Below are positions 8,685 through 16,734 of a DNA stretch of 64,000 nucleotides, piece by piece. Origin of the DNA: Massilia sp. HP4 (lineage in GTDB: Bacteria; Pseudomonadota; Gammaproteobacteria; Burkholderiales; Burkholderiaceae_D); NCBI RefSeq assembly GCF_005222695.1, contig NZ_STGG01000057.1, forward strand, positions 248,001 to 312,000, given 5' to 3'. Below the pieces are notes generated by a model, which was given only the letters and a program-made list of their open reading frames with translations, was not told where the DNA came from and made no database searches. Position 1 is the first letter of the stretch. Every line of letters starts with the position of its first letter. Position numbers and translations under genes: made by a program.

Positions 8685-9605
8685 TCAGGCGGCGGCGCGC
8701 AGGCGTTCGACGTCGGCGCTCGGCGCCGCGGCGATGTCCTGGTGCAGGTGGAAATCGAAATCGATCGAGGCATACGGCTTGTCCACGCCCTTCTCCGCCA
8801 GCGCGGCGGCATCGCCGACGCGGACGATCGGCGGCACCAGGCCCTCGCGGCTGGCGAAGGCGAAGTCGTCCCACAGGTATTCGTCGCCATCGATATTGAT
8901 CTGGGTGGTCAGCTTGCGCTGGCCCTCGGCGCTCACGAAAAAGTGGATGTGGGCCGGACGCTGGCCGTGGCGGCCCAGCAGGTCGAGCAGCTTCTGGGTG
9001 CTGCCGCAAGGCGGACAGCCGTAACCCTTGGGCATGATGGTGCGGAACCCGTAGCGGCCGTTATCGTCGGTGATGATCGTGCGGCGCAGGTTGAAGTGCG
9101 ACTGGCTGGCGTCGAAGAACGAGTAGTTGCCCAGCAGGTTGGCGTGCCACACTTCGACCTTGGCGCCTGGCAGCGGCTTGCCTTGGGCGTCGAACACCGT
9201 GCCCTGCATGAAGACCACTTCGGCTTCTTCGCTCTCGCTGCCGTCGTCCAGGCGTGCGAAGCCGGTGCTCTCGGGGGCGCCGGCCACGTACAGCGGGCCT
9301 TCGATGGTGCGCGGGGTGCCGCCTTCGAGGCCGGCGCGCGCCTCGGCTTCGTCGGCGCGGATGTCCATGAAGCGTTCCAGGCCCAGGCCCGGTGTGAGCA
9401 GGCCCAGCTCGTTGGCCTTGCCGGCCGCGGTCAGGTATTCGAGGCCGGTCCAGAATTCGCTTGGCTGGATGTCGAGGTCTTCCATCGCCTTGCACAGGTC
9501 GCCGACCAGGCGCAGGACGATTTCCTGCACGCGGGGATTGGCCGGGCGGGTGGCCGAGTCGACGATCCAGCTTTTCACGAGTCGGTCGATGTCTTGGTGC
9601 GTCAT
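8685..9605 (-). CDS. catA: Catechol 1,2-dioxygenase (intradiol)
   Basis: A 306-aa intradiol dioxygenase that cleaves catechol to cis,cis-muconate. The four non-haem Fe(III) ligands are visible: Tyr161 (GNYSFFD), Tyr195 (PKGYGCP), and His219 and His221 (PAHIHF). The N-terminal helical dimer domain is present and the length is normal. The start at 9605 follows AAGGAGACAAGC. An open frame upstream is ignored because it runs through catC in another frame. It lies 29 nt after catC. Confidence 0.96.
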   Translation of the reverse strand: MTHQDIDRLVKSWIVDSATRPANPRVQEIVLRLVGDLCKAMEDLDIQPSEFWTGLEYLTAAGKANELGLLTPGLGLERFMDIRADEAEARAGLEGGTPRTIEGPLYVAGAPESTGFARLDDGSESEEAEVVFMQGTVFDAQGKPLPGAKVEVWHANLLGNYSFFDASQSHFNLRRTIITDDNGRYGFRTIMPKGYGCPPCGSTQKLLDLLGRHGQRPAHIHFFVSAEGQRKLTTQINIDGDEYLWDDFAFASREGLVPPIVRVGDAAALAEKGVDKPYASIDFDFHLHQDIAAAPSADVERLRAAA

Positions 9606-9634
9606 GCTTGTCTCCTTGTGGTTGTGGGTGGCGC

Positions 9635-9925
9635 TCAACGGTCGTCGGCGCGGATCGAGGATGGGTGGCGGCACAGCGGGGTCACGGCGATCTGCATGTA
9701 GGGGAACAGCGGCAGCGACATCAAGAGCGCGTGCAGTTCGTCGTTGTCGGCCACGTCGAAAATGCTGACGTTGGCGTACTGGCCGGCCACGCGCCACAGG
9801 TGGCGCCATGTGCCCTGCTCTTGCAGGCGGCTGGCCAGGATTTTTTCGTCGGCCTTGAGCTTGTCGGCCTCCGGGGCCGGCATCGTGGTGGGAAGCTTCA
9901 CTTCCATGGTGACGTGGAACAGCAT
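9635..9925 (-). CDS. catC: Muconolactone delta-isomerase
   Basis: A 96-aa protein that isomerises muconolactone to 3-oxoadipate enol-lactone, between CatB and PcaD. It begins MLFHVTMEVKLP and contains WRHLWRVAGQYANVSIFDV and LPLFPYM, which are hallmark stretches of CatC. Length matches the family (about 96). It is 10 nt downstream of catB behind GGAG. Confidence 0.95.
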   Translation of the reverse strand: MLFHVTMEVKLPTTMPAPEADKLKADEKILASRLQEQGTWRHLWRVAGQYANVSIFDVADNDELHALLMSLPLFPYMQIAVTPLCRHPSSIRADDR

Positions 9926-9935
9926 GGGAATCTCC

Positions 9936-11048
9936 TTATGACTTGCGGCGCAGGTAGTGCAGTTTCTCGGTATCGATGCGCACGCCCAGGCCAGGGCCGG
10001 TCGGCACCTGCAATGTGAAATCCTGGTAGCGCAGCGGTTCCTGCAGCAGCTCTTCGGTGAGCAGCAAGGGGCCGAACAGTTCGGTGTCCCAGGACAGGTC
10101 GGTCCAGGTCGCGCACAGGTGGGCGGTGGCGGCGGTGCCGACGCCGCCTTCGAGCATGGTGCCGCCGTACAGGCCGATGCCGGCCAGCTGGGCCACGCTG
10201 GCGACCTGCTGGGCGGGGAACAGGCCGCCGCTCTGGGCGATCTTGACCGCGTAGACGTCGGCGCCGTCGGTGCGGGCGATATTGAAGGCATCCACCGGCC
10301 CGTGCAGGGCTTCGTCGGCCATCACCGCCACGTCGAAGCGGGCCGCAAGGCGGCGCAGCGCGGCGCGGTTGTCGGCGCGTACCGGCTGCTCGATCAGGTC
10401 GATGCCGCCCGCTTCGAGCGCGGCGATGCCGCGCACCGCCTCCAGTTCGGACCAGGCCTGGTTGACGTCGACCCGCACGCTGGCGCGCTCGCCCAGCGCC
10501 CGCTTGATCGCCAGCACGTGGTCCACGTCTTCCTTGATGCCGCGCGCGCCGATCTTGAGCTTGAAGATGCGGTGGCGCCGGATGTCGAGCATGTGCTCGG
10601 CCTCGGCGATGTCCTTGGCGGTGTCGCCGCTGGCCAGGGTCCAGGCCACCGGCAGCGCGTCGCGCACCCGGCCGCCGAGCAGTTCGCTGACCGGCACGCC
10701 CAGGCGCTGTCCCTGCGCGTCGAGCAGCGCGGTCTCGATCGCGCACTTGGCGAAGCGGTTGCCCTGGATGGTCTTGCGCAGCCGCGCCATGGCGCGCGCC
10801 GGGCTGTTGGCATCCATGCCCACCAGCAGCGGCGCGATATGGCGGTCGAGATTGGCCTTGATGCTGTCCGGGCTTTCTTCGCCGTAGTTCAGGCCGCCGA
10901 TGGTGGTGGCTTCGCCCCAGCCCTCGATGCCGTCGTCGCAGCGGATGCGGACCAGCACCAGGGTCTGCGTGTGCATCGTCGCTACCGACAGCTTGTGGGG
11001 GCGGATGGTGGGGACGTCGACCAGGCTTGTTTCGATTTCGCGGATCAT
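9936..11048 (-). CDS. catB: Muconate cycloisomerase
   Basis: A 370-aa enolase-superfamily enzyme that converts cis,cis-muconate to muconolactone. Catalytic lysines are in FKLKIG (Lys163, Lys165). The Mg/Mn ligands are Asp194 (RVDVNQ), Glu220 (IEQP) and Asp245 (MADEAL). The N-terminal DVPTIRPHKLSVATM segment matches the family closely. It is the first gene of the cluster, divergent from the LysR gene. No Shine-Dalgarno sequence is visible in the 20 nt before the ATG, unlike its neighbours. Confidence 0.95.
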   Translation of the reverse strand: MIREIETSLVDVPTIRPHKLSVATMHTQTLVLVRIRCDDGIEGWGEATTIGGLNYGEESPDSIKANLDRHIAPLLVGMDANSPARAMARLRKTIQGNRFAKCAIETALLDAQGQRLGVPVSELLGGRVRDALPVAWTLASGDTAKDIAEAEHMLDIRRHRIFKLKIGARGIKEDVDHVLAIKRALGERASVRVDVNQAWSELEAVRGIAALEAGGIDLIEQPVRADNRAALRRLAARFDVAVMADEALHGPVDAFNIARTDGADVYAVKIAQSGGLFPAQQVASVAQLAGIGLYGGTMLEGGVGTAATAHLCATWTDLSWDTELFGPLLLTEELLQEPLRYQDFTLQVPTGPGLGVRIDTEKLHYLRRKS

Positions 11049-11145
11049 ATTCGATTCGTATATTAGGTATGTGCGAATACGATATCCTTATAAAACATGG
11101 TGGTCCAACACCGATTTAGTATGATTTCAATACCCTGGAGGTATC
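11049..11145. promoter_or_regulatory. catB-catR divergent control region
   Basis: This 97-nt gap separates the cluster from its LysR regulator and is AT-rich for this genome. It contains repeated GTAT/ATAC half-sites: GTAT at 11058, GTAT-N6-ATAC at 11067-11080, and GTAT-N7-ATAC-N7-GTAT at 11119-11144. CatM and BenM recognise ATAC-N7-GTAT. The array fits LysR-type activation of catB and autorepression of catR, which is inference. Confidence 0.7.
11130..11144 (+). promoter_or_regulatory. ATAC-N7-GTAT operator overlapping the catR ribosome site
   Basis: The sequence ATACCCTGGAGGTAT is an exact match to the CatM/BenM consensus ATAC-N7-GTAT. Its seven-base centre is CCTGGAG, and with the next base it forms the GGAGG ribosome site of catR, whose ATG begins 2 nt later. 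The site is directly visible. Its function in autorepression is inferred. Confidence 0.65.
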
Positions 11146-12060
11146 ATGGAGTTGCGTCATCTACGCTACTTCGTCGCTGTGGCCGACGAACGGAATTTCA
11201 CGCGCGCCGCCGAGCGCTTGAACATCGCGCAGCCGCCGTTGAGCCGCCAGATCCAGCAACTGGAAGAAGAACTGGGCGTGGTGCTGATCGAAAAGGGATC
11301 GCGCCCGGTGCGCCTGACCGAGGCCGGCAAGTTCTTTCATGCGCATGCGCAGGAATTGCTGGAGCAGGCTGCCAACCTGAAGGCGATGACGCAGCGCGTC
11401 GGCAAGATCGACCGCAAGTTCGCGATCGGGTTCGTCGCCTCGACGCTGTATGGCCTGTTGCCCGAGATCGTGCGGCGCTTTCGCGCGCGCTACCAGACGC
11501 TGGACATCAGCTTTCATGAACTGGCCACGATCGAGCAGATCGAGGCGTTGAAGGATGGCCGGATCGATGTCGGCTTTGGCCGCCTGCGGACCGAGGATCA
11601 CGCCATCCGGCGCATCCTGTTGCGCGAGGAACCGCTGATCGTGGCGCTGCCGGTCGGGCATCGTCTCGCAGAGGTGGACGGCCCAGTCAGGTTGGCGGAC
11701 GTCAGCCAGGAGGCCCTGCTCGTGTATCCGAAGCAGCCGCGTCCCAGCTATGCCGATCAGGTGCTGGCGATTTTTCGCGAGCGCATGTTGCTGCCGCAAA
11801 AAGTGATCGAGGTGAGGGAACTCCAGATTGCAATCGGCCTGGTGGGCGCCGGACAGGGGGTGGCGATCGTGCCCAAGAGTCTGCAGGGGATGATCAGGAC
11901 CGATGTGGTGTACAAGGCGCTGGATGAGCCGGGTGCGGTGTCGCCGATCATGTTCAGCGTGCGGCAGATGGATCGGTCGCCGGAGCTGACGAATATGCTC
12001 GAGGTGATTTATGAGATTTATGGGGAGATGGCGATTCCCCATACTAAGCAGCGGTTGTAA
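11146..12060 (+). CDS. catR: LysR-family regulator of benzoate/catechol degradation (CatR/CatM/BenM-like)
   Basis: A 304-aa LysR-type regulator. The N-terminal winged helix-turn-helix reads MELRHLRYFVAVADERNFTR and then RLNIAQPPLSRQIQQLEEELG. The effector domain follows from about residue 90 and includes DVGFGRLR and LPVGHRLAE. The family responds to cis,cis-muconate (CatM/CatR) or to benzoate and muconate (BenM). Which applies here cannot be told from sequence. It is divergent from catB with 97 nt between starts, the classic LysR arrangement. Confidence 0.9.
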   Translation: MELRHLRYFVAVADERNFTRAAERLNIAQPPLSRQIQQLEEELGVVLIEKGSRPVRLTEAGKFFHAHAQELLEQAANLKAMTQRVGKIDRKFAIGFVASTLYGLLPEIVRRFRARYQTLDISFHELATIEQIEALKDGRIDVGFGRLRTEDHAIRRILLREEPLIVALPVGHRLAEVDGPVRLADVSQEALLVYPKQPRPSYADQVLAIFRERMLLPQKVIEVRELQIAIGLVGAGQGVAIVPKSLQGMIRTDVVYKALDEPGAVSPIMFSVRQMDRSPELTNMLEVIYEIYGEMAIPHTKQRL

Positions 12061-12485
12061 CGCCTGGAGGTTCGTATTACGGGCTCAGAGCGTCTGAGAA
12101 AACCGTTGACATATCGCCAACAGATGGGTGAATAGGCAAGCGAAATGAACGCCTAGTGGATGCCTAGTCGCCACCCATGCCCGGCTGTCAGAACAGTTGT
12201 CAAGTCGCCTAATGAGTACATTATACCGGGGACTGGCGAGAGACCTCGTGTGAGACAGTACAGAGCAGAACGAAAGAAAGCGCTCTTAGGGCAGACGGTG
12301 CCGCCAAAAAACCGGTTGGTATCCGAACTGGCCCCGGGAGAGCGGAAGCAAGGAGCAGACGTTTTGAAGTTGGCGCGGTCAACTTTGTAGTGCATGGTGC
12401 TGGCTCTAACTTGGATAAGCCCGTAGCCCAGCACCCCGAATGCTAGGCCGCACACCGATAACGACATTCTTAACCATTATCTATC
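12061..12485. other. Gap without a convincing gene
   Basis: About 425 nt at the left edge of an AT-richer island. Open frames on both strands (12160-12390 plus, 12153-12467 minus) are composed of unremarkable residues and have no good ribosome site. A perfect 6-bp-stem palindrome, CTCAGA-GCG-TCTGAG, lies at 12084-12098 but is followed by A and not T, so it is not a clear terminator for catR. A TTGACA hexamer at 12106-12111 has no matching -10. Confidence 0.5.
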
Positions 12486-12767
12486 TTATAGAGTGCAGTG
12501 GGATGTTGCGATCGCGATGCCAGAGTCTTTTTTGCAGACCATCACGCTTGGGTGTGATCGACTATCACAGAGCATTTCTGACCATGCCTTGTGCCTCTCG
12601 CATCCGTCCATGTCTTTGAACCTTGCACTAACAAAGCAATTTGACTCCGCAGTGCCACAAATGACGTATCGGACAGGTGTCGTGTCTTTGGCGCTTGCAA
12701 TGTCGACGTCACTATCAGAACATCCTACTATTGGCAGCAACATTACCAAGATCAACCGAACTTTCAT
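12486..12767 (-). CDS. Small putative lipoprotein
   Basis: A 93-aa protein beginning MKVRLILVMLLPIVGC, a short signal peptide ending in a lipobox with Cys16 as the lipidation site. The mature part has seven further cysteines, suggesting disulfides in the periplasm. I do not recognise a family. It lies in the AT-richer island next to another exported protein of the same orientation (12835-13257), so both may concern the envelope. Confidence 0.55.
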   Translation of the reverse strand: MKVRLILVMLLPIVGCSDSDVDIASAKDTTPVRYVICGTAESNCFVSARFKDMDGCERHKAWSEMLCDSRSHPSVMVCKKDSGIAIATSHCTL

Positions 12768-12834
12768 TTTCCCTAATCAGATAATTAAAAATAATAACAC
12801 CAATAGTGAACTCTTAATCAATATCAGGCCTGTT

Positions 12835-13257
12835 TTACCTGTCTTGCTGAAGGCAGTTTCCTGAAAACCAAAGATTCTCTTCGAACTGGAATTTTATCGT
12901 CCCCCCATCATCTGGCAAGAACGAGAAATACACCTTGTTGTCCATTCTTTTAAGCCAAAAACCTTTCCACGATTTCCCTGTCTCAGCCTTAGCTTCGAAT
13001 TCACGGCCAGCGAAGCGGACCGTTGACACGTCGCCCGAGGTGTTATACACGACCATATAGCTCACGCCAGACCGAATAATCCTTTTGTCAAAGGTCTCGA
13101 TATTGCCGTGACACGTTAGTTCTTTTTCCCCTGCCGGTGCCTCAATCGCGAGGACGCTTGACATGACGAAAGCACCCACAATAATTATCAGTTTAGAAAA
13201 ATTCAAGCTTAGATACTCGGTATGTGCTTTACGATTCTCTGGCTGAGTCGCAGCCAC
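12835..13257 (-). CDS. Exported protein of unknown function
   Basis: Up to 140 aa. A hydrophobic segment KLIIIVGAFVMSSVLA followed by IEAPAG looks like a signal peptide, so the true start is probably near residue 17 (a TTG) or another internal codon. The mature region is rich in beta-type sequence, with two cysteines (ELTC and SGNC) that could pair. No family is recognised. Codon use is AT-richer than the flanking housekeeping genes, consistent with a transferred segment. Confidence 0.55.
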   Translation of the reverse strand: MAATQPENRKAHTEYLSLNFSKLIIIVGAFVMSSVLAIEAPAGEKELTCHGNIETFDKRIIRSGVSYMVVYNTSGDVSTVRFAGREFEAKAETGKSWKGFWLKRMDNKVYFSFLPDDGGTIKFQFEENLWFSGNCLQQDR

Positions 13258-13423
13258 GGGGCACTGTCGCTTTTTTAGCCGATTGAAAAAAGTCTATACT
13301 CCAATACCTGGCCCCGCGTCGAGCGCACTATAGGCAAGTATAATGGGTGACGACCCGGACCAGAAAATTTCAGAAATCCATGCAGCAAAATCGTATCATA
13401 TCACTTGATATGTCCAATATATT

Positions 13424-13818
13424 TTAGCGGGCGCTTATGCGAGATTTTATCTCCAACCAGAGGTCGCCTGCGTACTCGACAATTTTTCCGCCGACGAAAA
13501 TGTCATGGTTGTCAAAACTGAGAATTGCTCGCACAGGGGCTATGGGGTCTACCGCCTCGCACATGACCATGTAGGTAGGAGCGCCCCCTGGACCAGCTTC
13601 ACGTGTTCCTGGCGTTCCTGCCAGCCGAGATTATCCTCTTTATCAGCAAAAAACCTGCGTGCAGTTAGCCTCATGCACCACGAGTTTTCACATTTAATTT
13701 TCTCGTCTTGCCACACGCGAAGAAACACTGCTCCGTCTATTTTCCGTACCGCTCCCCATGACCACCTAGCATTTCTTAACGGTGCATGCAGATGTACTCG
13801 AAAAAACTCTTCGATCAT
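13424..13818 (-). pseudogene. Unknown gene split by a 1-nt frameshift
   Basis: Reading from 13818, the protein begins MIEEFFRVHLHAPLRNARW and continues WSWGAVRKIDGAVFLRVWQDE for about 80 codons, then falls out of frame at a run of five C on the plus strand (13584-13588). Adding one base there restores a frame that stays open for 55 more codons through YMVMCEAVDP and DIFVGGKIVEYAGDLWLEI to TAA at 13424-13426. The repaired product is 131 aa. Both halves look protein-like, so this is either a recent pseudogene or a homopolymer sequencing error. I do not recognise the family. Confidence 0.7.
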
Positions 13819-13943
13819 CGGTTAGTTCCCCATTCTATTTTGTGCTCGCCGGAAGGGCCAGACTGGCTGCCAATTTTTTCTATCAACGTCTGCCTCCCAT
13901 CAGAAGCGAGCCTTAATCGTCGTACGATGTGGACATGCTAGCT

Positions 13944-14606
13944 CTATAGCGATTTCCTTTTGGTAGCTACCTCATGCCATTCCGGTGCTCGGTAGGTAGG
14001 TGAATCTCTTTGAATTAAATCTTCGTATGAAGACTTTTCAAGATTGATCTTAATCTGTGATCTAATCAAATCGAATTGTGAACCTGTCCACATCAGCGAT
14101 GTTCGGATTAGGAGTTTTAGGTTAGCGTAGTTGGGTTGCTCTAGCGTTTGGCCTATCAGCCCAAGGCAAATTATGCCTTCTACCTTCTGGTCCTTGGTGC
14201 CATCATTGATTCCAGCGCATGGAAGTGCCTGTGACCAAGCGTTTTCGTCATGAACAATGAATTTGTGGCGAAGGTTCTTGAAGTATTCAAACGCCATCGT
14301 CGCCTCTGGCGGATGGCCTTTCAAGATTTTCTTTTCAGGTAGTGACGAGCGCGAAGCTGAGCTACCAAAACACTTCATCACATGAACTATCGCCGACCGC
14401 CACAGGCCTTCTCGAATTGTGGGTGGATCAGCGGGCACAAGATTGATCGCATCCAAACAATCATCCGCGAAGTGAAGGTCGGCTTGGTGCAATGTAAGGT
14501 CCGCTAGTTGACGAGCCAATGGCCCTTCTAAGCCAATTATTTTTACGACGTCGGGTAACCCATAAAGAGCTAGGCTCTCACCCTCTCGCGTAAGGTATGG
14601 TTCCAT
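13944..14606 (-). CDS. Unknown protein with a HEPN-like R-x5-H motif
   Basis: A 220-aa protein of mainly helical, polar sequence without signal peptide or membrane segments. Residues 107-124 read EYFKNLRHKFIVHDENAW. Arg113 and His119 form an R-x5-H motif, within the R-x4-6-H spacing of HEPN ribonuclease domains, which are common in toxin-antitoxin and phage-abortive systems. The assignment rests on one motif and is tentative. The gene stands alone in an AT-richer island beside a broken gene. No antitoxin-like partner is obvious. Confidence 0.6.
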   Translation of the reverse strand: MEPYLTREGESLALYGLPDVVKIIGLEGPLARQLADLTLHQADLHFADDCLDAINLVPADPPTIREGLWRSAIVHVMKCFGSSASRSSLPEKKILKGHPPEATMAFEYFKNLRHKFIVHDENAWSQALPCAGINDGTKDQKVEGIICLGLIGQTLEQPNYANLKLLIRTSLMWTGSQFDLIRSQIKINLEKSSYEDLIQRDSPTYRAPEWHEVATKRKSL

Positions 14607-15040
14607 AGTTAATATTAAATAAGGCTGGGCATGACCCTTGATGTTGAGGGGCTTAAACGAGTAAAAAAGGAAAATTATTTATAGCCAACGCTGCCATTTC
14701 CGTTTCACATGCGAACAAAAGGATTGGGCATCTTGGTTGCATTTTACCTACGGATGCGTAGCCTTTAGTGCAGATTCGCTAGTCTCAAAATAACGCTGAC
14801 ATAGGGGTCACCGGGAATTGCTTCGGCACCCGGTCGGAACAAGTGGCGATGATGAGCCCAGAGTGGCAATCATAATTCTGCGCCTAATTCACCCGCCACG
14901 CAGCAACTTTAGCTACCGATTATGCATCAATCCCCTGCTCACATTGACAGCGGCCACTATTAGCCGATTGCTCAAGGTGGGCACAGCGCCGTGTCGTCAG
15001 ATGTTACGTTCAGACAATTAGGAAACTTTGTCAGGCGTTC
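14607..15040. other. Gap without a recognised gene
   Basis: About 434 nt between the HEPN-like gene and rfaE2. A 67-codon frame (14818-15021, plus) has no ribosome site and no recognisable features. A weak hairpin with ACCGGG and CCCGGT arms lies near 14810-14836. The region looks like eroded boundary sequence of the island. Confidence 0.45.
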
Positions 15041-15514
15041 TCAACCCCTTATCCGCGCCACCAGCTTGGTCGTCGACCGGTCATGCTCGAAATCGATCGC
15101 CACCGCCCTACCCCCATAGGCCAGCACCGCCTGCCCTTCCGGAATCTGGTCCATCACATAATCGCCACCCTTGGCATAGATATCGGGCCGTCCTTCCTGC
15201 ACCACTTCCAGCGCCGTATCCTCGTCGAACTCGACCACAAGGCTCACCGATTCCAGCGCCGCCAATACCGCCATGCGGTCAGCCAATGTGTTATGCGGAC
15301 GGTCATCCCCTTTACCGAGCCGCTTGACCGATGCATCAGTATTCGCCGCCACGACAAGCGACGCCCCAAGCTCGCGCGCCTGCGCCAGATAAGTCACGTG
15401 CCCCCGATGCAGAATGTCAAACACCCCATTGGTCAGCACGACCGGTTTCGGCAGTGCGGCGATACGCGCAGCCAGGTCGGCGCGCGTGCAAATCTTGTTT
15501 TCAAATGCAGGCAT
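15041..15514 (-). CDS. rfaE2: D-glycero-beta-D-manno-heptose 1-phosphate adenylyltransferase
   Basis: A 157-aa nucleotidyltransferase that makes ADP-heptose for the lipopolysaccharide inner core. LTNGVFDILHRGH contains the HxGH motif (His36, His39) of the cytidylyltransferase-like fold. KGGDYVMDQIPEG and STTKLVARI near the end are also typical. Length fits the stand-alone C-terminal half of HldE, so the kinase half (RfaE1) must be encoded elsewhere. It is 32 nt after the pilU paralogue in the same direction. No clear ribosome site precedes the ATG. Confidence 0.93.
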   Translation of the reverse strand: MPAFENKICTRADLAARIAALPKPVVLTNGVFDILHRGHVTYLAQARELGASLVVAANTDASVKRLGKGDDRPHNTLADRMAVLAALESVSLVVEFDEDTALEVVQEGRPDIYAKGGDYVMDQIPEGQAVLAYGGRAVAIDFEHDRSTTKLVARIRG

Positions 15515-15546
15515 GAATATGGAATAAGCGTTTAATAAAGCAACAG

Positions 15547-16734
15547 TCAGTGTTTCGGAGGTTCTTCGTCAGGCTCTTCCTCGATCGCCATCGACAGCTC
15601 GGCCGGCCGAACCGCGGCGCCGGCGCCCGGCTCGCGCCGCTCGCCCGACAACTTGATCTGCAGGCGCAGGCCGTTGGCCGAATCGGCATTGCGGATCGCC
15701 TCGTCGTAGCTGATCAAGCCCTTGTTATACAGCTCGAACAAGGCCTGGTCGAAGGTGCACATGCCGAGCTCGCGCGACTTGTGCATGATCTCCTTGATGT
15801 TCTGGAAGTTCCCCTTGAGGATCATCTCGCCGATGGTCGGCGTGTTCAGCAGGATCTCGATGGCCGCCTTGCGGCCCTTGCCATCCTCGGTGCGCACCAG
15901 GCGCTGCGACACGATAGCGCGCAGGTTCGACGACAGATCCATCAACAGCTGATTCCGCCGCTCTTCCGGGAAGAAGTTGATGATCCGGTCCATTGTCTGG
16001 TTGGCATTGTTCGCATGCAGCGTGCCCAGGCACAGGTGACCGGTCTCGGCGAAGGCGATCGCGTGTTCCATGGTCTCGGTATCGCGAATCTCGCCGATCA
16101 GGATCACGTCCGGCGCCTGGCGCAGCGTGTTCTTCAGCGCGTGATGCCACGACAGCGTGTCGACGCCGACTTCACGGTGAGTGACCAGCGACTGCTTGTT
16201 CTTGTGGACGTACTCCACCGGATCTTCCACCGTGATGATATGGCCGGCCGAATTGCTGTTGCGGTAGTCGATCATCGCCGCCAGCGTGGTCGACTTGCCG
16301 GAACCGGTGCCGCCCACCACCAGCACCAGGCCGCGCTTGGTCATCACGACATCCTTCAGTACCTCGGGCAGGTCGAGCTTTTCAAAGTTGGGAATCTCGG
16401 AGGCGATCGTGCGCACCACCATGCCCACGCTCTGCTGCTGCACATAGACATTGACGCGAAAGCGGCACACGCCCGGCAGCGAGATTGCGAAATTGCACTC
16501 CATCTCGGTCTCGAACTCGGCGCGCTGGCGCTCGTTCATGATCGACAGCGCCAGCGCGCGCGTGACTTCGCCCGACAGGCGCTGCTGGCTGAGCGGCTTC
16601 ATCGCCCCTTGGTGCTTGATGCTTGGCGGAAAGTCCGCCGAGATGAAGAGATCGGAGCCGCCCTGATGGTGCATCACCGTCAGGAGCTTGTGGATATAGG
16701 CCTGGGCTTCCGCCGGGCCGAACGTCGAAGACAT
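15547..16734 (-). CDS. pilU: Type IV pilus retraction ATPase, PilU-type paralogue
   Basis: A 395-aa PilT/PilU-family ATPase. Walker A is GGTGSGKSTT, the Asp box is ITVEDPVEYVH, Walker B is ILIGEIRDTETM, and the His box is GHLCLGTLHANNA. EERRNQLLMDLSSNLRAIVSQRL matches PilU more than PilT. It has a C-terminal extension of about 40 residues rich in Glu, Pro and Ala, absent from the other copy. A second pilU lies at 29488-30624 beside pilT. It is divergent from oxyR and probably cotranscribed with rfaE2. AAAGG lies before the start. Confidence 0.9.
   Translation of the reverse strand: MSSTFGPAEAQAYIHKLLTVMHHQGGSDLFISADFPPSIKHQGAMKPLSQQRLSGEVTRALALSIMNERQRAEFETEMECNFAISLPGVCRFRVNVYVQQQSVGMVVRTIASEIPNFEKLDLPEVLKDVVMTKRGLVLVVGGTGSGKSTTLAAMIDYRNSNSAGHIITVEDPVEYVHKNKQSLVTHREVGVDTLSWHHALKNTLRQAPDVILIGEIRDTETMEHAIAFAETGHLCLGTLHANNANQTMDRIINFFPEERRNQLLMDLSSNLRAIVSQRLVRTEDGKGRKAAIEILLNTPTIGEMILKGNFQNIKEIMHKSRELGMCTFDQALFELYNKGLISYDEAIRNADSANGLRLQIKLSGERREPGAGAAVRPAELSMAIEEEPDEEPPKH

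Noticed and set aside
12084..12098. CTCAGA-GCG-TCTGAG hairpin after catR, considered as a terminator
   Set aside because: Only a 6-bp stem and followed by A residues on the plus strand, so it lacks the T tract needed.
12153..12467. Overlapping small open frames on both strands
   Set aside because: Neither has a plausible ribosome site, a signal peptide with a normal cleavage site or any family resemblance, and they overlap each other almost completely.
13505..13825. A 106-codon plus-strand frame
   Set aside because: It is antisense to the frameshifted gene, whose two minus-strand halves look far more protein-like.
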